Source: Synechococcus sp. UW140
GTDB taxonomy: Bacteria; Cyanobacteriota; Cyanobacteriia; PCC-6307; Cyanobiaceae
Assembly (NCBI GenBank): GCA_945860085.1
Contig: CAMAPJ010000014.1
Location: forward strand, 1 to 42,400
Length of the DNA: 42,400 bases
Direction of reading: 5' to 3'
Part shown: piece by piece, positions 10,478 to 20,877 of the stretch
Position numbering within the stretch: position 1 is the first letter of the stretch
Layout of the letters: the number at the start of each line of letters is the position of its first letter
Notes under the pieces: model-generated
Told to the model about the DNA's origin: nothing
Database searches by the model: none
What the model saw: only the letters and a program-made list of their open reading frames with translations
Position numbers and translations under genes: made by a program

Positions 10478-11413
10478 ATGACAGCCTCTGGCCCGCCGGA
10501 CAGGGGCGGCCCCCGCCGCCGCACCAGTGATCCGATCAGCTGGTATCTCGGCACCATTGGGCGTGTGCCTTTGCTGACACCAGCCGAGGAAATTGAACTG
10601 GGCAATCAGGTCCAAACCATGATGCGCCTGCTGGAGGAGCCCAAGGAAGGGGGTTACAGCGACAAGGAAAATAAAATTATTCGGGTGGGTCGCCGCTGTA
10701 AAGAGCGGATGATGAAAGCCAATCTTCGGCTGGTCGTCAGCGTCGCCAAGAAATATCAGGGCAAGGGCATGGAACTGCTCGACCTGATTCAAGAGGGCTC
10801 CCTCGGACTCGAGCGGGCCGTTGAAAAATTCGATCCGACCCGGGGCTATAAATTTTCGACCTACGCCTTTTGGTGGATCCGTCAGAGCATGACCCGGGCC
10901 ATTGCCTGTCAGTCGCGCACCATCCGCCTGCCGGTCCATCTCTCGGAACGGCTCTCGGCAATTCGCAAAGTGAGCCTGGATCTGGCCCACAAACTCGGGG
11001 CAATGCCGAGTCGCCAGGAGATTTCCGAGGCGATGGACATACCGATCGAGGAGCTCGATTCGCTGCTGCGCCAGTCCCTTACCACCTCCAGCCTCGATGC
11101 GCCGGTCAACGGTGATGATGACCGCAGCTTCCTCGGAGAACTCATCGCTGACACCAGCCACAGCGAACCCCTGGAAACGGTCGAACGCGGCATCCACCTC
11201 GAGCAACTCGGCCATTGGCTCGGCCAGCTCTCGGAGCAGGAGCGCCAGGTGCTGGAAATGCGCTTTGGGCTCGAGGGTCACGATCGCCACACCCTGGCCG
11301 AGATTGGCCGGCTGCTCGATGTCTCTCGGGAGCGGGTGCGCCAGGTGGAACTCAAGGCCCTGCGCAAGCTGCGCCACTTCACCCGCCGCACCCCCGCCCT
11401 TCAGGGTCCCTGA
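10478..11413 (+). CDS. RNA polymerase sigma factor, sigma-70 family, probable group 2
   Basis: RTSDPISWYLGTIGRVPLLTPAEEIELGNQV...LRLVVSVAKKYQGKGMELLDLIQEGSLGLERAVEKFDPTRGYKFSTYAFWWIRQSMTRAI...; lacks a long region 1.1. Confidence 0.93.
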   Translation: MTASGPPDRGGPRRRTSDPISWYLGTIGRVPLLTPAEEIELGNQVQTMMRLLEEPKEGGYSDKENKIIRVGRRCKERMMKANLRLVVSVAKKYQGKGMELLDLIQEGSLGLERAVEKFDPTRGYKFSTYAFWWIRQSMTRAIACQSRTIRLPVHLSERLSAIRKVSLDLAHKLGAMPSRQEISEAMDIPIEELDSLLRQSLTTSSLDAPVNGDDDRSFLGELIADTSHSEPLETVERGIHLEQLGHWLGQLSEQERQVLEMRFGLEGHDRHTLAEIGRLLDVSRERVRQVELKALRKLRHFTRRTPALQGP

Positions 11414-11504
11414 ACTGGAACAGGAACTTTGGAGAGCGACTTAAAGCCAATACCCATTGCTGGATTGGGACTGGAGGGCAGCTGCTCAGTCCCAATCCCG
11501 GGGT

Positions 11505-12605
11505 TCAATCTTCAGCCCAGATGTAGCGGGTGAGTTCGGCGGGATCGGGTTCGGGGGCCGCCAGGGCGAACTCGACGCAATCGGCCACGTGGGCATCGAT
11601 CTCCTTTTCAATCTCCTTGAGCTCGGCTTCGCTGGCCAATGCCTGCTCAATCAGATGGCCGGCTAGACGCTTAATCGGATCTCGCTGGGCCCAAAACTGT
11701 TTCTCAGCCTCGGCCCGCAGCTCATCGGGATCGGCGAGGGAGTGGCCGCGGAAGCGGTAGGTGAGGCATTCGAGCACGGTAGGGCCTTCACCGCTGCGGG
11801 CCCGTTCGATTGCCCGCTGGGCTGCAGCCCGCACGGCCAGCACGTCCATGCCGTCCACCTCTTCGCCGGCCATGCCGAAGGCGGCCGCCTTACGCCAGAT
11901 CTCGGGATCGCTGGTGGCCCGGTTGTGGTCCATGCCGATGGCCCACTTGTTGTTTTCGACCACAAAAATGATCGGCAGTTTCCAGAGGGCCGCCATGTTC
12001 AGGCATTCGTAGAATTGGCCGATGTTGCAGGTGCCATCGCCAAAGAAGGCCGCCGTGACGGCATCGCTTGTGGCATCGCCCAAGGCATCGCGCTTATAGC
12101 GGCTGGTGAAAGCAGAGCCGAGGGCCACGGGAATGCCTTCGCCGATAAAGGCATAGCCACCAAGCAGATGATGTTCCTTGGAAAAGAGGTGCATGGAGCC
12201 GCCACGGCCCTTGCTGCAACCAGTTTCCTTGCCAAACAGCTCACTCATCACCTCCCGCGCCGGCACGCCGCAGCTGAGGGCATGAACGTGGTCGCGATAG
12301 GTACTGCAGAACCAATCGTGTTGCAGTTTCATCGCCCGGATCACACCGGTGCTGACCGCTTCTTGGCCGTTATAAAGATGGACGAAGCCAAACATCTTGC
12401 CGCGGTAATACATCTCGGCGCACTTGTCTTCGAAGCGGCGCCCGAGGGTCATGTCGCGGTAGAGCATCAAGCCCTCCTCGCGCGTCACCGTGGCAGGGGT
12501 AGCTGGGTAGAGGGCTGAGAGGCGTTCAGCGTGGCTGCCGGCAGCGCCGGCGCCCTGATCGCCGGCCTGGGGAGCCGCAATTCCCGTGGTCAATTCAGCC
12601 GTCAT
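11505..12605 (-). CDS. pdhA: Pyruvate dehydrogenase E1 component, alpha subunit
   Basis: [38 protein letters not shown]...[33 protein letters not shown]...; ATG at 12605 preferred. Confidence 0.92.
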   Translation of the reverse strand: MTAELTTGIAAPQAGDQGAGAAGSHAERLSALYPATPATVTREEGLMLYRDMTLGRRFEDKCAEMYYRGKMFGFVHLYNGQEAVSTGVIRAMKLQHDWFCSTYRDHVHALSCGVPAREVMSELFGKETGCSKGRGGSMHLFSKEHHLLGGYAFIGEGIPVALGSAFTSRYKRDALGDATSDAVTAAFFGDGTCNIGQFYECLNMAALWKLPIIFVVENNKWAIGMDHNRATSDPEIWRKAAAFGMAGEEVDGMDVLAVRAAAQRAIERARSGEGPTVLECLTYRFRGHSLADPDELRAEAEKQFWAQRDPIKRLAGHLIEQALASEAELKEIEKEIDAHVADCVEFALAAPEPDPAELTRYIWAED

Positions 12606-12734
12606 CGCCGAAGGGCCTGAAGCATGTGGCGACTGTACGGGGTCCAATGGCCTCAAGCTCTGGCGAGAGTGGCTGAAAGCGAAGACCCTGCCTAGAGTCG
12701 CTGCCTACAGTTAATTGCCAGCGAAGCTCCTGGG

Positions 12735-15326
12735 TTGGAACTGCCGATCGACCATTTCCACCTGCTTGGGGTGCAGCCGACGACCGACGCCCAGTCCGTG
12801 CTGCGCACTCTGCAGCAGCGGCTTGATCGCGTTCCCGACCAGGGATTTACCCAGGACACCCTTCAAGCCCGGGCCGAATTGCTGCGCAACAGCGCCGACC
12901 TTCTTAGTGATGAAGCGCGGCGGCGCGCCTACGAAGCCCAGCTACTGACAATCAACGCCACCGGGGCCGGCAGCCAGATCGCGGCCCTAGAGATTCCGGC
13001 CTCCCGCGAGGTGGCGGGCCTGCTGCTGCTGTTTGAGGCGGGCCTGGCCCAGGAAGCCTTCGAAACCGCCCGCCGCAACCTGCAACCGCCCCAGGCGCCG
13101 GCCTTGGGCAGCAGCCGCGAAGCCGATCTCACTCTCTTGGCCGGCCTGGCCTGCCTGGCGGCCGCCAAGGATTACCAGGAGCAACGCCGCTTCGAAGCGG
13201 CGGCCACGGTGTTGCAGCAGGGGCTGCAACTGCTGCAACGCATGGGCCAGCTCCCCCAGCAACGGCGCCTGTTGGAGCAGCAGCTGGGCCGACTCCTTCC
13301 TTACCGGGTGCTGGATCTTGTCAGCCGCGACCTGGGCGCCGCCAGTGACCGGGCCGAAGGGCTCAAGTTGCTCGAAGAGCTGGTGCAGCGCCGCGGCGGG
13401 CTTGACGGCGACAGCGACCGGGATTTCGACCAAAGCAAGTTTCAGACCTTTTTCAAGCAAATCCGCCCCTTCCTGACGGTTCAAGAGCAGGTGGACCTGT
13501 TCAGCCGCTGGGCCCAGGCCAGTTCAGCCACCGCCGATTTCCTGGCCAGTTACGCGCTCACCGCCTCCGGCTTTGCCCAGCGCAAACCGGAACGGATCCG
13601 CGAGGCCTACGGCCGTCTGGCCGCCGCCAGCCAGCTGGGGATTGAGCCGTTCCTGGCCTGCCAGCAACTGCTACTGGGCCAGGTGGACCAGGCAGAAGCC
13701 CATTTCGATCGGGGCGCCAGCCCGGAACTGCGCCAATGGGCCAGTGAGCAGGGCAGTGAATCGCTCGAACGCCTGTGCGCCTATTGCCGCGATTGGCTGG
13801 CTCGCGAGGTGTTGCCCGGCTACCGCGACATCGAAGTCGACGCCGATCTCGACGCCTGGTTCGCCGACCGGGATGTGCAGGCCTACGTAGAACAGCAGGA
13901 TCGCCGCAGTAGCCGCCAGGGCGCTGCCGGCGGCCGGGAGCTGGCCGCCACTCCCAACGCCTCAACCGCTGCCCTGGGCCAGGACAGCGCCCCGCCAGCC
14001 CCCTGGAATGCTCCATGGTTGGACAGCTCCGACTTGGGCCTGCCGACGGGCAGCGCCAGCAGCCCTGCTCGGGGCCTTGGTCGGGGCCTTGGTCGGGGCC
14101 CTGACAGCGAGGATGAGGGCTCCCAACCTGGCTGGCCCAGGGGTCTGCGCCTGCCGGCCATGCCTTGGCAAGCGATCCCTTGGCCAGGCCTGCTGGGGTC
14201 GGCCTCCGAATGGGCCGCCAGCCGCCGGCCCCGGCTCAAGCTGCGCCAGCGCTGGGGATCGGGTCTGGCCAAGGTCAAGCTGGCCAGACCGGCTCTCTCC
14301 CGGTTTCAACCGGGCCGATTGGCGCCGAAGGGCACCTCCTTGGGCGGGATCTCCCTGCGAAACCTGCTGCCCCCCTGGGGCGGCCAACGCCCAGCCGGGG
14401 AGGCCGAAACGGTGGCCGAGGGCCCATTGGCCCCAGGCACCTCTGTCGAGGGCGATCTCTTCAAGGGAGAAGTTTTCAAAGGAGATCTTTTCAAGGGCGC
14501 CCGTGTCGAGGACCCGTTGGCTGCGGGCCAGCGCCCGGAGGCCCTGGCAGGCCCTGACTTAGGCCTGGCAGCAGCCGCCTGGCCCGACCAGAACAGCCCC
14601 GCAGCCGAACCAGCCGCCTCGCCCAACCCCTTCGGCCCGCTCCCCGGCCGCGAGCCTTTGGGGGCACCCCATCCGCTCACGCTTGCCGCTGGCTCCCCCG
14701 AGCCAACGCCGGGACTGGCCTGGCCGTTCCCCCTAGTCGCCACCGTGGCTGGGGTTGCAGTGGCCGGGGTGGTGCTGGGGGGCTGGCTGGCCCTGAGGCC
14801 GAAGCCCGAGCAGGGCATTCCCTTACCAGTGCTTCCCCTGGCAAGCCAGCCAGACAGCTCGGCCAGCCGAGGCGGAGCCAGCCGGACCACGCCCAAGCCC
14901 AAAGCGCCCCAACCGGACCTCCCCCTTCAGGTGACTGAGCCCACGGAGGCCCAGCTGCAACGGCTGCTAGAGGCCTGGCTCCAGGCCAAGGCGGCCGTGC
15001 TCTCCGGCAAGGCGCCAGCGATTCCCCCCAGCCAGCTGGCCGTGGGATCCCTGGTGGGGGCCCTTGATCAAAGCCGTCAGGCCGATCTCGATCGTGGAGA
15101 AAGCCTGAAAGTCACCACCAAGGTGACCCGCCTGCAGATCACCAGCCGCAGCCAGGAGCAGATCGAAGCAAGCGTCACCTTGCTTTATGGCGACGAGCGC
15201 CGCAGCCAGGACGGCAAGCTGCTGGAGCAGACCCCCCAGGGGGAACGCCACAACAGCTACGTGTTCGGCCGCAACCAACAGAACTGGAAGCTCGAACGGG
15301 TGATCTTCCAGCCCAGCCAACCCTGA
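12735..15326 (+). CDS. ftn2: ARC6/Ftn2 (ZipN)-like cell-division protein: N-terminal J-like domain, one TM, C-terminal IMS (DUF4101) domain
   Basis: DHFHLLGVQPTTDAQSVLRTLQQRLDRVPDQGFTQDTLQARAELLRNSADLLSDEARRRAYEA...; C-terminus LQRLLEAWLQAKAAVLSGK...NSYVFGRNQQNWKLERV. TTG start. Confidence 0.85.
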   Translation: MELPIDHFHLLGVQPTTDAQSVLRTLQQRLDRVPDQGFTQDTLQARAELLRNSADLLSDEARRRAYEAQLLTINATGAGSQIAALEIPASREVAGLLLLFEAGLAQEAFETARRNLQPPQAPALGSSREADLTLLAGLACLAAAKDYQEQRRFEAAATVLQQGLQLLQRMGQLPQQRRLLEQQLGRLLPYRVLDLVSRDLGAASDRAEGLKLLEELVQRRGGLDGDSDRDFDQSKFQTFFKQIRPFLTVQEQVDLFSRWAQASSATADFLASYALTASGFAQRKPERIREAYGRLAAASQLGIEPFLACQQLLLGQVDQAEAHFDRGASPELRQWASEQGSESLERLCAYCRDWLAREVLPGYRDIEVDADLDAWFADRDVQAYVEQQDRRSSRQGAAGGRELAATPNASTAALGQDSAPPAPWNAPWLDSSDLGLPTGSASSPARGLGRGLGRGPDSEDEGSQPGWPRGLRLPAMPWQAIPWPGLLGSASEWAASRRPRLKLRQRWGSGLAKVKLARPALSRFQPGRLAPKGTSLGGISLRNLLPPWGGQRPAGEAETVAEGPLAPGTSVEGDLFKGEVFKGDLFKGARVEDPLAAGQRPEALAGPDLGLAAAAWPDQNSPAAEPAASPNPFGPLPGREPLGAPHPLTLAAGSPEPTPGLAWPFPLVATVAGVAVAGVVLGGWLALRPKPEQGIPLPVLPLASQPDSSASRGGASRTTPKPKAPQPDLPLQVTEPTEAQLQRLLEAWLQAKAAVLSGKAPAIPPSQLAVGSLVGALDQSRQADLDRGESLKVTTKVTRLQITSRSQEQIEASVTLLYGDERRSQDGKLLEQTPQGERHNSYVFGRNQQNWKLERVIFQPSQP

Positions 15327-15500
15327 CGCCCAGGGGCCAGTCTCAAGGAGATATCCCTCGGGGACTTCCTTCTGCGACTTCCTTCTGGGACCGGCTTCTG
15401 GATCCGCCTCTAGGAGCGCCCTGGCTGAGCGGGCCCTGGCCAGGGCCGCTGGACGGCTCGGCACGGGCTGGGCGGGCTAGCGGCTGACCCCCCCACGTCA

Positions 15501-15529
15501 AGGGCCCAGATGCCGGGGCCCGCTTTTTT
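15501..15529 (+). terminator. Probable rho-independent terminator downstream of ftn2
   Basis: GGGCCC-agatgccg-GGGCCC hairpin followed by a T-rich tract (ctttttt). Confidence 0.6.
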
Positions 15530-15573
15530 ACGATCAGCCCATCAGGGCGACCCGCCTCCCCGCAGCCAACCCA

Positions 15574-17043
15574 ATGTTTGACGAGCTTTCCCAGCGTTTT
15601 GAAGATGCCGTCAAGGGCCTGAGGGGGCAGGCCACCATCTCCGAAACCAATGTGGAGGGTGCCCTGCAACAGGTGCGGAGGGCCCTACTGGAGGCCGATG
15701 TCAGCCTCAGCGTTGTCAAAGACTTTGTCGAGGAGGTGCGCCGCCGGGCCTTAGGCGCCGAGGTGGTGCGCGGCGTCAGTCCCGATCAGAAGTTCATCCA
15801 GCTGGTGCACGAGCAGCTGGTGGAGGTGATGGGCGGCGATAACGCCCCCCTGGCCCATGCCGCCTCGGCCCCGACGGTGGTGTTGATGGCTGGCCTACAG
15901 GGCGCCGGCAAGACCACTGCCACCGCCAAATTGGGCCTGCACCTTAAGGAGCAGGGACGACGCACGCTGCTCGTGGCCGCTGATGTCTACCGGCCGGCCG
16001 CCATCGACCAGCTGCGCACCCTCGGCAACCAGATCGGCGTGGAGGTGTTCAGCCTAGGGACCGAGGCCAAACCCGAAGACATCGCCGCCGCCGGGGTGGC
16101 CAAGGGTCGCGAGGAGGGCTTCGACACCGTGATCGTCGACACGGCCGGGCGCCTGCAGATCGACGTCTCGATGATGGATGAGATGGTGCGGATCCGCAGC
16201 GCCGTGGCCCCGGACGAGGTGCTGCTCGTGGTGGATTCGATGATTGGCCAGGAGGCCGCCGAACTCACCCGCGCCTTCCACGAACAGGTGGGCATCACCG
16301 GCGCCGTGCTCACCAAGCTCGATGGCGATAGCCGCGGCGGCGCCGCCCTCTCGATCCGCAAGGTGAGCGGCGCCCCGATCAAATTCATCGGCACCGGCGA
16401 GAAGGTGGAGGCCCTGCAACCCTTCCACCCCGAACGCATGGCCAGCCGCATCCTCGGCATGGGCGATGTGCTCACCCTGGTGGAGAAGGCCCAAAAAGAA
16501 GTGGAGCTGGCCGATGTGGCCCGCATGCAGCAAAAGCTGCAGGAGGCCTCCTTCGACTTCTCCGATTTTCTGCAGCAGATGCGCTTGATCAAGCGCATGG
16601 GCTCCCTTGGCGGCCTGATGAAGATGATCCCGGGCATGAACAAAATTGACGACGGCATGCTCAAGCAGGGCGAGCAGCAGCTCAAAAAAATCGAGGCGAT
16701 GATCGGCTCGATGACCGCAGCCGAACGCCAACAGCCGGAACTGCTGGCGGCCCAGCCCAACCGCCGCCGCCGCATCGCCGGCGGCAGCGGCCACACGCCC
16801 GCCGATGTGGACAAGGTGTTGGCCGATTTTCAGAAGATGCGGGGCTTCATGCAGCAGATGACCCGCGGCGGCATGCCAGGGGGGATCCCGGGCATGGGCG
16901 GCGGCTTCCCGGGCATGGGGGGCTTCCCGGGCATGCCGGGAATGCCAGGCATGGGCGGCCCTGGGGCGCCAGGGGGCCGGGCCGCCGGACCCAAGCGCCA
17001 GGCCAAGCCCGAGAAGAAACGCAAGGGCTTCGGCCAGCTCTAG
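15574..17043 (+). CDS. ffh: Signal recognition particle protein Ffh, Met/Gly-rich C-terminal tail
   Basis: MFDELSQRFEDAVKGLRGQATISETNVEGALQQVRRALLEADVSLSVVKDFV...GLQGAGKTTATAKLG...DTAGRLQ...MPGMNKIDD. Confidence 0.96.
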   Translation: MFDELSQRFEDAVKGLRGQATISETNVEGALQQVRRALLEADVSLSVVKDFVEEVRRRALGAEVVRGVSPDQKFIQLVHEQLVEVMGGDNAPLAHAASAPTVVLMAGLQGAGKTTATAKLGLHLKEQGRRTLLVAADVYRPAAIDQLRTLGNQIGVEVFSLGTEAKPEDIAAAGVAKGREEGFDTVIVDTAGRLQIDVSMMDEMVRIRSAVAPDEVLLVVDSMIGQEAAELTRAFHEQVGITGAVLTKLDGDSRGGAALSIRKVSGAPIKFIGTGEKVEALQPFHPERMASRILGMGDVLTLVEKAQKEVELADVARMQQKLQEASFDFSDFLQQMRLIKRMGSLGGLMKMIPGMNKIDDGMLKQGEQQLKKIEAMIGSMTAAERQQPELLAAQPNRRRRIAGGSGHTPADVDKVLADFQKMRGFMQQMTRGGMPGGIPGMGGGFPGMGGFPGMPGMPGMGGPGAPGGRAAGPKRQAKPEKKRKGFGQL

Positions 17044-17309
17044 GCCTTTCTTTTCGCCCGGAGCAGAGCCTTCCGCTTTGCCCAGAACTGGGCCGTTTGC
17101 CCGGCACGGGGCCCCGTGCCACTTACCCGGAGCTGAACCTTTCGCTTCGCCCAGCCCTGGTGCCTGGCCAGGCCCGGGGCTGCTTCAAGGAATGGGGTGG
17201 GTCCACAAGCTATTGTGATGTTTGGCGCGTGGATTCACCGCCGATCAAGCTCGGGCGTTCACCGCGACCAGGCTTCCATTCACCCTCCAGTTAGTAAGGC
17301 AAGGCCACG

Positions 17310-17765
17310 ATGATCAAGCTCCGCCTGAAGCGGTTCGGTAAAAAGCGGGAAGCGAGCTTCCGCCTCGTGGCCACCAACAGCACCTCCAGGCGGGATGGTC
17401 TGCCCTTGGAGGAGCTTGGTTTCTACAACCCCCGCACCAAGGAAACCCGTCTCGACACCGAGGCAATCCGGTTGCGTCTCAGCCAAGGCGCCCAGCCGAC
17501 CGATACCGTGCGCTCCTTGCTCGAAAAAGGCGGTCTGGTTGAAAAAACCATCCGTCCGGCCGAAACCGTCGGCAAAGCCAAGCAAGCCCTCGCTCGCGAA
17601 GCCGCCGCCAAAGCAGAAGCCGCCGCGGCTGCTGCCGCCAAGGAAGCTGAGCTGGCCGCCGCTAAGGCTGCTGCTGAGGCTGCCGCCGCCGAAGCAGCCG
17701 CTGCCGCAGAAGCTGCCGCCGCTGCCGCGGCTGCCCCCACTGAGGACGCACCGGCGGACGCTTGA
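17310..17765 (+). CDS. rpsP: 30S ribosomal protein S16 with Ala/Glu-rich C-terminal extension
   Basis: [76 protein letters not shown]. Confidence 0.95.
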   Translation: MIKLRLKRFGKKREASFRLVATNSTSRRDGLPLEELGFYNPRTKETRLDTEAIRLRLSQGAQPTDTVRSLLEKGGLVEKTIRPAETVGKAKQALAREAAAKAEAAAAAAAKEAELAAAKAAAEAAAAEAAAAAEAAAAAAAAPTEDAPADA

Positions 17766-17776
17766 GAGGACGCCCC

Positions 17777-18790
17777 ATGGCCGGGGCCCCAGCAATCACG
17801 AGCTTCACGATCGATCTCCCCGACCAGAGTGCCGCCCTGGCCCTGGCTGGGGAGGCCGAAATTAATTTGCACCGCCTGGAGGCCCTCACCGGCGCTTCAG
17901 TTGTGATGCGAGGTCTTGCCTTGTCGCTGCGGGGTCTCCCCCCCCAGCTAGAGCGGGCCGCCGGGGTTGTTGAGTTGCTACGCCCCCTCTGGCAGGAGGG
18001 TCAGGCCGTCTCAACCGGCGATCTGCAGACCGTGCTTGCTGCCCTGGACACGGGCCAGGGTGCAGCCCAGCAGCAACTGGGCAAGCAGGTGTTGGTGCGC
18101 AGCCAGAGCGGCCGCTTGCTGCGGCCGCGCACCCTCAAACAACAGGCCTATGTCGAGGCGATCGAGAGCCACGACCTCACCTTGGCCCTGGGACCTGCCG
18201 GCAGCGGCAAGACCTTTCTGGCGGCGGTTCAGGCCGTAAAAATGCTGCAGGAGCGCAAGGTGGAGCGGCTGATCCTCACCCGCCCGGCGGTGGAAGCAGG
18301 CGAACGGCTCGGCTTCCTGCCAGGGGACCTGCAGCAGAAGGTGGATCCCTATCTACGCCCCCTTTACGATGCCTTGCACGCCCTGCTCGGCCAGGAGCGC
18401 ACCAGCAGCCTGCTCGATCGCAACGTGATCGAAGTTGCACCCCTGGCCTACATGCGCGGCCGCACCTTGAGCGATGCCTTTGTGATCCTCGATGAGGCCC
18501 AAAACACCACCCCCACCCAGATGCGCATGGTGCTGACGCGCCTCGGGGAGAACTCCCGCATGGTCGTCACCGGCGACCCCAGCCAGATCGACCTGCCCGC
18601 CCATCAGCGCAGTGGCCTGATCGAGGCGGCCCAGGTGCTCGAAGGCGTCGAGGGAGTAGCGATCTGCCGGCTCACCGCCGCCGATGTGGTGCGCCACCCG
18701 CTGGTGCAGCGGCTAGTGCAGGCCTATGCCCTGCGCGATCGGGATCGGGATAGCAATTCCAGCGGTCGCCCCTCCCTCCCCCACTCCTAA
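17777..18790 (+). CDS. phoH: PhoH family protein
   Basis: LGPAGSGKTFLAAVQAVKMLQERKVERLILTRPAVEAGERLGFLPGDLQQKVDPYLRPLYDAL...FVILDEAQNTTPTQMRMVLTRLGENSRMVVTGDPSQIDLP. Confidence 0.95.
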   Translation: MAGAPAITSFTIDLPDQSAALALAGEAEINLHRLEALTGASVVMRGLALSLRGLPPQLERAAGVVELLRPLWQEGQAVSTGDLQTVLAALDTGQGAAQQQLGKQVLVRSQSGRLLRPRTLKQQAYVEAIESHDLTLALGPAGSGKTFLAAVQAVKMLQERKVERLILTRPAVEAGERLGFLPGDLQQKVDPYLRPLYDALHALLGQERTSSLLDRNVIEVAPLAYMRGRTLSDAFVILDEAQNTTPTQMRMVLTRLGENSRMVVTGDPSQIDLPAHQRSGLIEAAQVLEGVEGVAICRLTAADVVRHPLVQRLVQAYALRDRDRDSNSSGRPSLPHS

Positions 18791-18825
18791 CCAGCCAGAC
18801 CGCCCCGAAGCGGGACCCAAGCAGC

Positions 18826-19347
18826 GTGAACCCAACCCAACGGCTTCGCATTCCAATCCAGATCGCCCTTGCCGCACTCGTGGCCTATGCGCTGGGCTTC
18901 TGGTTTACCAGCCTTTTCCCCGGCTACCTGCCCAAAATTGGGGCGCTGTGGTCGGCGATCTCCGCGATCGTGGTCACCCAGGTCACCCGGAAGGAGACCA
19001 GCTCCTCAGCTTCGCTGAGGGTTCTGGGATCGGCGATCGGGGCGATCACCAGCGCCACGTACCTCACGTTCCTGCCTTTTCACCCGGTTGGGATGGCGCT
19101 GGCCATCTTTGCCACGGTGACCATCTGTACCGCGCTCAATGTGCCAAACCATGGCCGTCTAGCCGCGATCACGGTGATCGTCGTGATGGTGACCGCCAGC
19201 CTGGATCCGACCTTGAGCCCGGGGCTCAACGCCTTGCTGCGTCTGGCTGAATCCTGCATCGGCACCGGGGTCGCCCTAGGGGCGGTATGCCTCTGGCCGA
19301 CACCTGCAGCCCAATCCGGCAGCGATGCCTCAAGCACGCAGCCTTAG
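18826..19347 (+). CDS. FUSC/aromatic acid exporter-like small membrane protein
   Basis: RIPIQIALAALVAYALGFW...YLPKIGALWSAISAIVVTQVTRKETSSSASLRVLGSAIGAITS matches a FUSC/ArAE N-terminal membrane domain pattern. Confidence 0.7.
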   Translation: MNPTQRLRIPIQIALAALVAYALGFWFTSLFPGYLPKIGALWSAISAIVVTQVTRKETSSSASLRVLGSAIGAITSATYLTFLPFHPVGMALAIFATVTICTALNVPNHGRLAAITVIVVMVTASLDPTLSPGLNALLRLAESCIGTGVALGAVCLWPTPAAQSGSDASSTQP

Positions 19348-19437
19348 GAGGAGATCCACACCTTCTGTCGCCCCACTACGGCTGCGAACCCCGTTGAGCA
19401 CTGGCAGGATGGAACCAGTTCGTCCCATCGGTGGACC

Positions 19438-20187
19438 ATGCCCGCAAGCAGCAATTTCCAGCAGGCCATCCGTGAGGCCCAATCCAGCGCCCTGGTGGGC
19501 CCCAATGTGGTCAGCAAGGCCCTTCCCTACGTGGGCGGCGGCATGGTGCTCACGGCCGGCGGAGTCATGGGAGGCCTGACCCTGATGGCCAGCAGCCCGA
19601 CCCTGTTCATGCCACTCTTCTGGGTGGCCCTGATCGGCAACTTCATCCTCTTCTTTGTCGCCCAGAACGTGGCGATGAAGGGCAATAACAGCGCGGCCCT
19701 GCCCTTACTAGCCGCCTACAGCTTGCTCACCGGCTACACCTTGAGCGGCATTGTCGCCATGGCGATCGGCACGGCCGGCATTGGCGCCATCGGCACGGCC
19801 GCCCTAGCCACCGGCATCACCTTTGTGATTGCCTCCTTTGTGGGTCGCCGCATGAGCGACAGCGTCGGCCAATCGCTGACTGCAGTCGTGGGCTTGGGCA
19901 TCGTTGGCCTGCTGATTGCCATGGTTGTGCAGCTGGTCGGCAGCATCTTTGTGCCCGGCTTCGGCATGGGCGGCTTCGGCATGGGCGGCTTCGAGCTGAT
20001 GATCGCCGGCTTTGGCACAGTCTTGTTTGTGGGCGCCGCCTTCGTGGACTTCTACACGATGCCACGCACCTACAACGACGACCAATACTTGGCCGGCGCC
20101 CTTGGGATGTATCTCACCTACATCAACCTGTTTATCTTCATCCTGCGGCTGATCATTGCCCTCAATGGCGGCAGCCGCCGCGACTGA
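19438..20187 (+). CDS. Bax inhibitor-1/YccA family membrane protein
   Basis: Seven-TM pattern with LPLLAAYSLLTGYTLSGIV...GITFVIASFVGRRMSDSVGQSLTAVVGLGIVGLLIAMVVQL...; C-terminus YLTYINLFIFILRLI. Confidence 0.85.
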   Translation: MPASSNFQQAIREAQSSALVGPNVVSKALPYVGGGMVLTAGGVMGGLTLMASSPTLFMPLFWVALIGNFILFFVAQNVAMKGNNSAALPLLAAYSLLTGYTLSGIVAMAIGTAGIGAIGTAALATGITFVIASFVGRRMSDSVGQSLTAVVGLGIVGLLIAMVVQLVGSIFVPGFGMGGFGMGGFELMIAGFGTVLFVGAAFVDFYTMPRTYNDDQYLAGALGMYLTYINLFIFILRLIIALNGGSRRD

Positions 20188-20309
20188 CAAGAAGCTCTGG
20201 ATTGATGCTGAGCTCCTCGGCAACAATTTCTCTCGATTCCTGATAACCAGGACCACCGAATCGCCAATCTTACATTTGGCAATACGATTCAACCAACCCG
20301 ATTAAACCA

Positions 20310-20336
20310 AGCGCCCCTCAAAGGGGTGCTTTTTTG
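20310..20336 (+). terminator. Rho-independent terminator downstream of BI-1 gene
   Basis: AGCGCCCCTCAAAGGGGTGCTTTTTTG. Confidence 0.8.
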
Positions 20337-20343
20337 TTTGGGC

Positions 20344-20877
20344 TCAGGCTTCGGCCACCGCCAACACCGCCGCCGCAATTGCGGCGCGCTGCTCGGCGTC
20401 ATACCCCCAGCGATCGAGGAAGGCCACGTCCTCACCGTTGCCGCTGGTGGCCGCCAGCAGCGACTCCAGGCGCCGCTTCACCTGCTCGGGGTCTAGAAGC
20501 CGCACCAGCTCGGTGCAACGGGCCTGGACCCGCTCCGAGCCCGCCTGCATTGCCCCATCGCCAGAGCGCTTGTGCTGCACGGCCATGGCACTGCTCATGG
20601 CCAGGTTGCGCACGGACAGGTCCACAACCCCGTCGCCGCCAGCGCGTAACACCAGCGCCACCGAGTCCGGTAGCCGGTCCATCAGGGGGCTATCACCCGC
20701 AAGGGACACCACGAAAAAACCACGGGCGCCATCGCGGCTGACCACCAGCTCCGACACCCGATCCGCCAGGACCTCGTCACTGAGTTCGCCCGCCTCCCAA
20801 AGCACCAGCCAATGGGCCGTGATCTCCATGGCCTGCTGAAAGCTGGGCTCAAGCGGCAAGGCGCCGGGACTGGCCAT
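20344..20877 (-). CDS. Conserved cyanobacterial hypothetical protein
   Basis: MASPGALPLEPSFQQAMEITAHWLVLWEAGELSDEVLADRVSELVVSRDGARGFFVVSLAGDSPLMDRLPDSVALVLRAGG...; the longer ORF to 21468 runs antisense to era. Confidence 0.72.
   Translation of the reverse strand: MASPGALPLEPSFQQAMEITAHWLVLWEAGELSDEVLADRVSELVVSRDGARGFFVVSLAGDSPLMDRLPDSVALVLRAGGDGVVDLSVRNLAMSSAMAVQHKRSGDGAMQAGSERVQARCTELVRLLDPEQVKRRLESLLAATSGNGEDVAFLDRWGYDAEQRAAIAAAVLAVAEA

Noticed and set aside
10463-11377. 304-aa minus-strand ORF opposite the sigma factor
   Set aside because: Antisense artefact; the plus-strand sigma-70 motifs are unambiguous.
11742-12518. 258-aa plus-strand ORF opposite pdhA
   Set aside because: Antisense artefact of pdhA codon usage.
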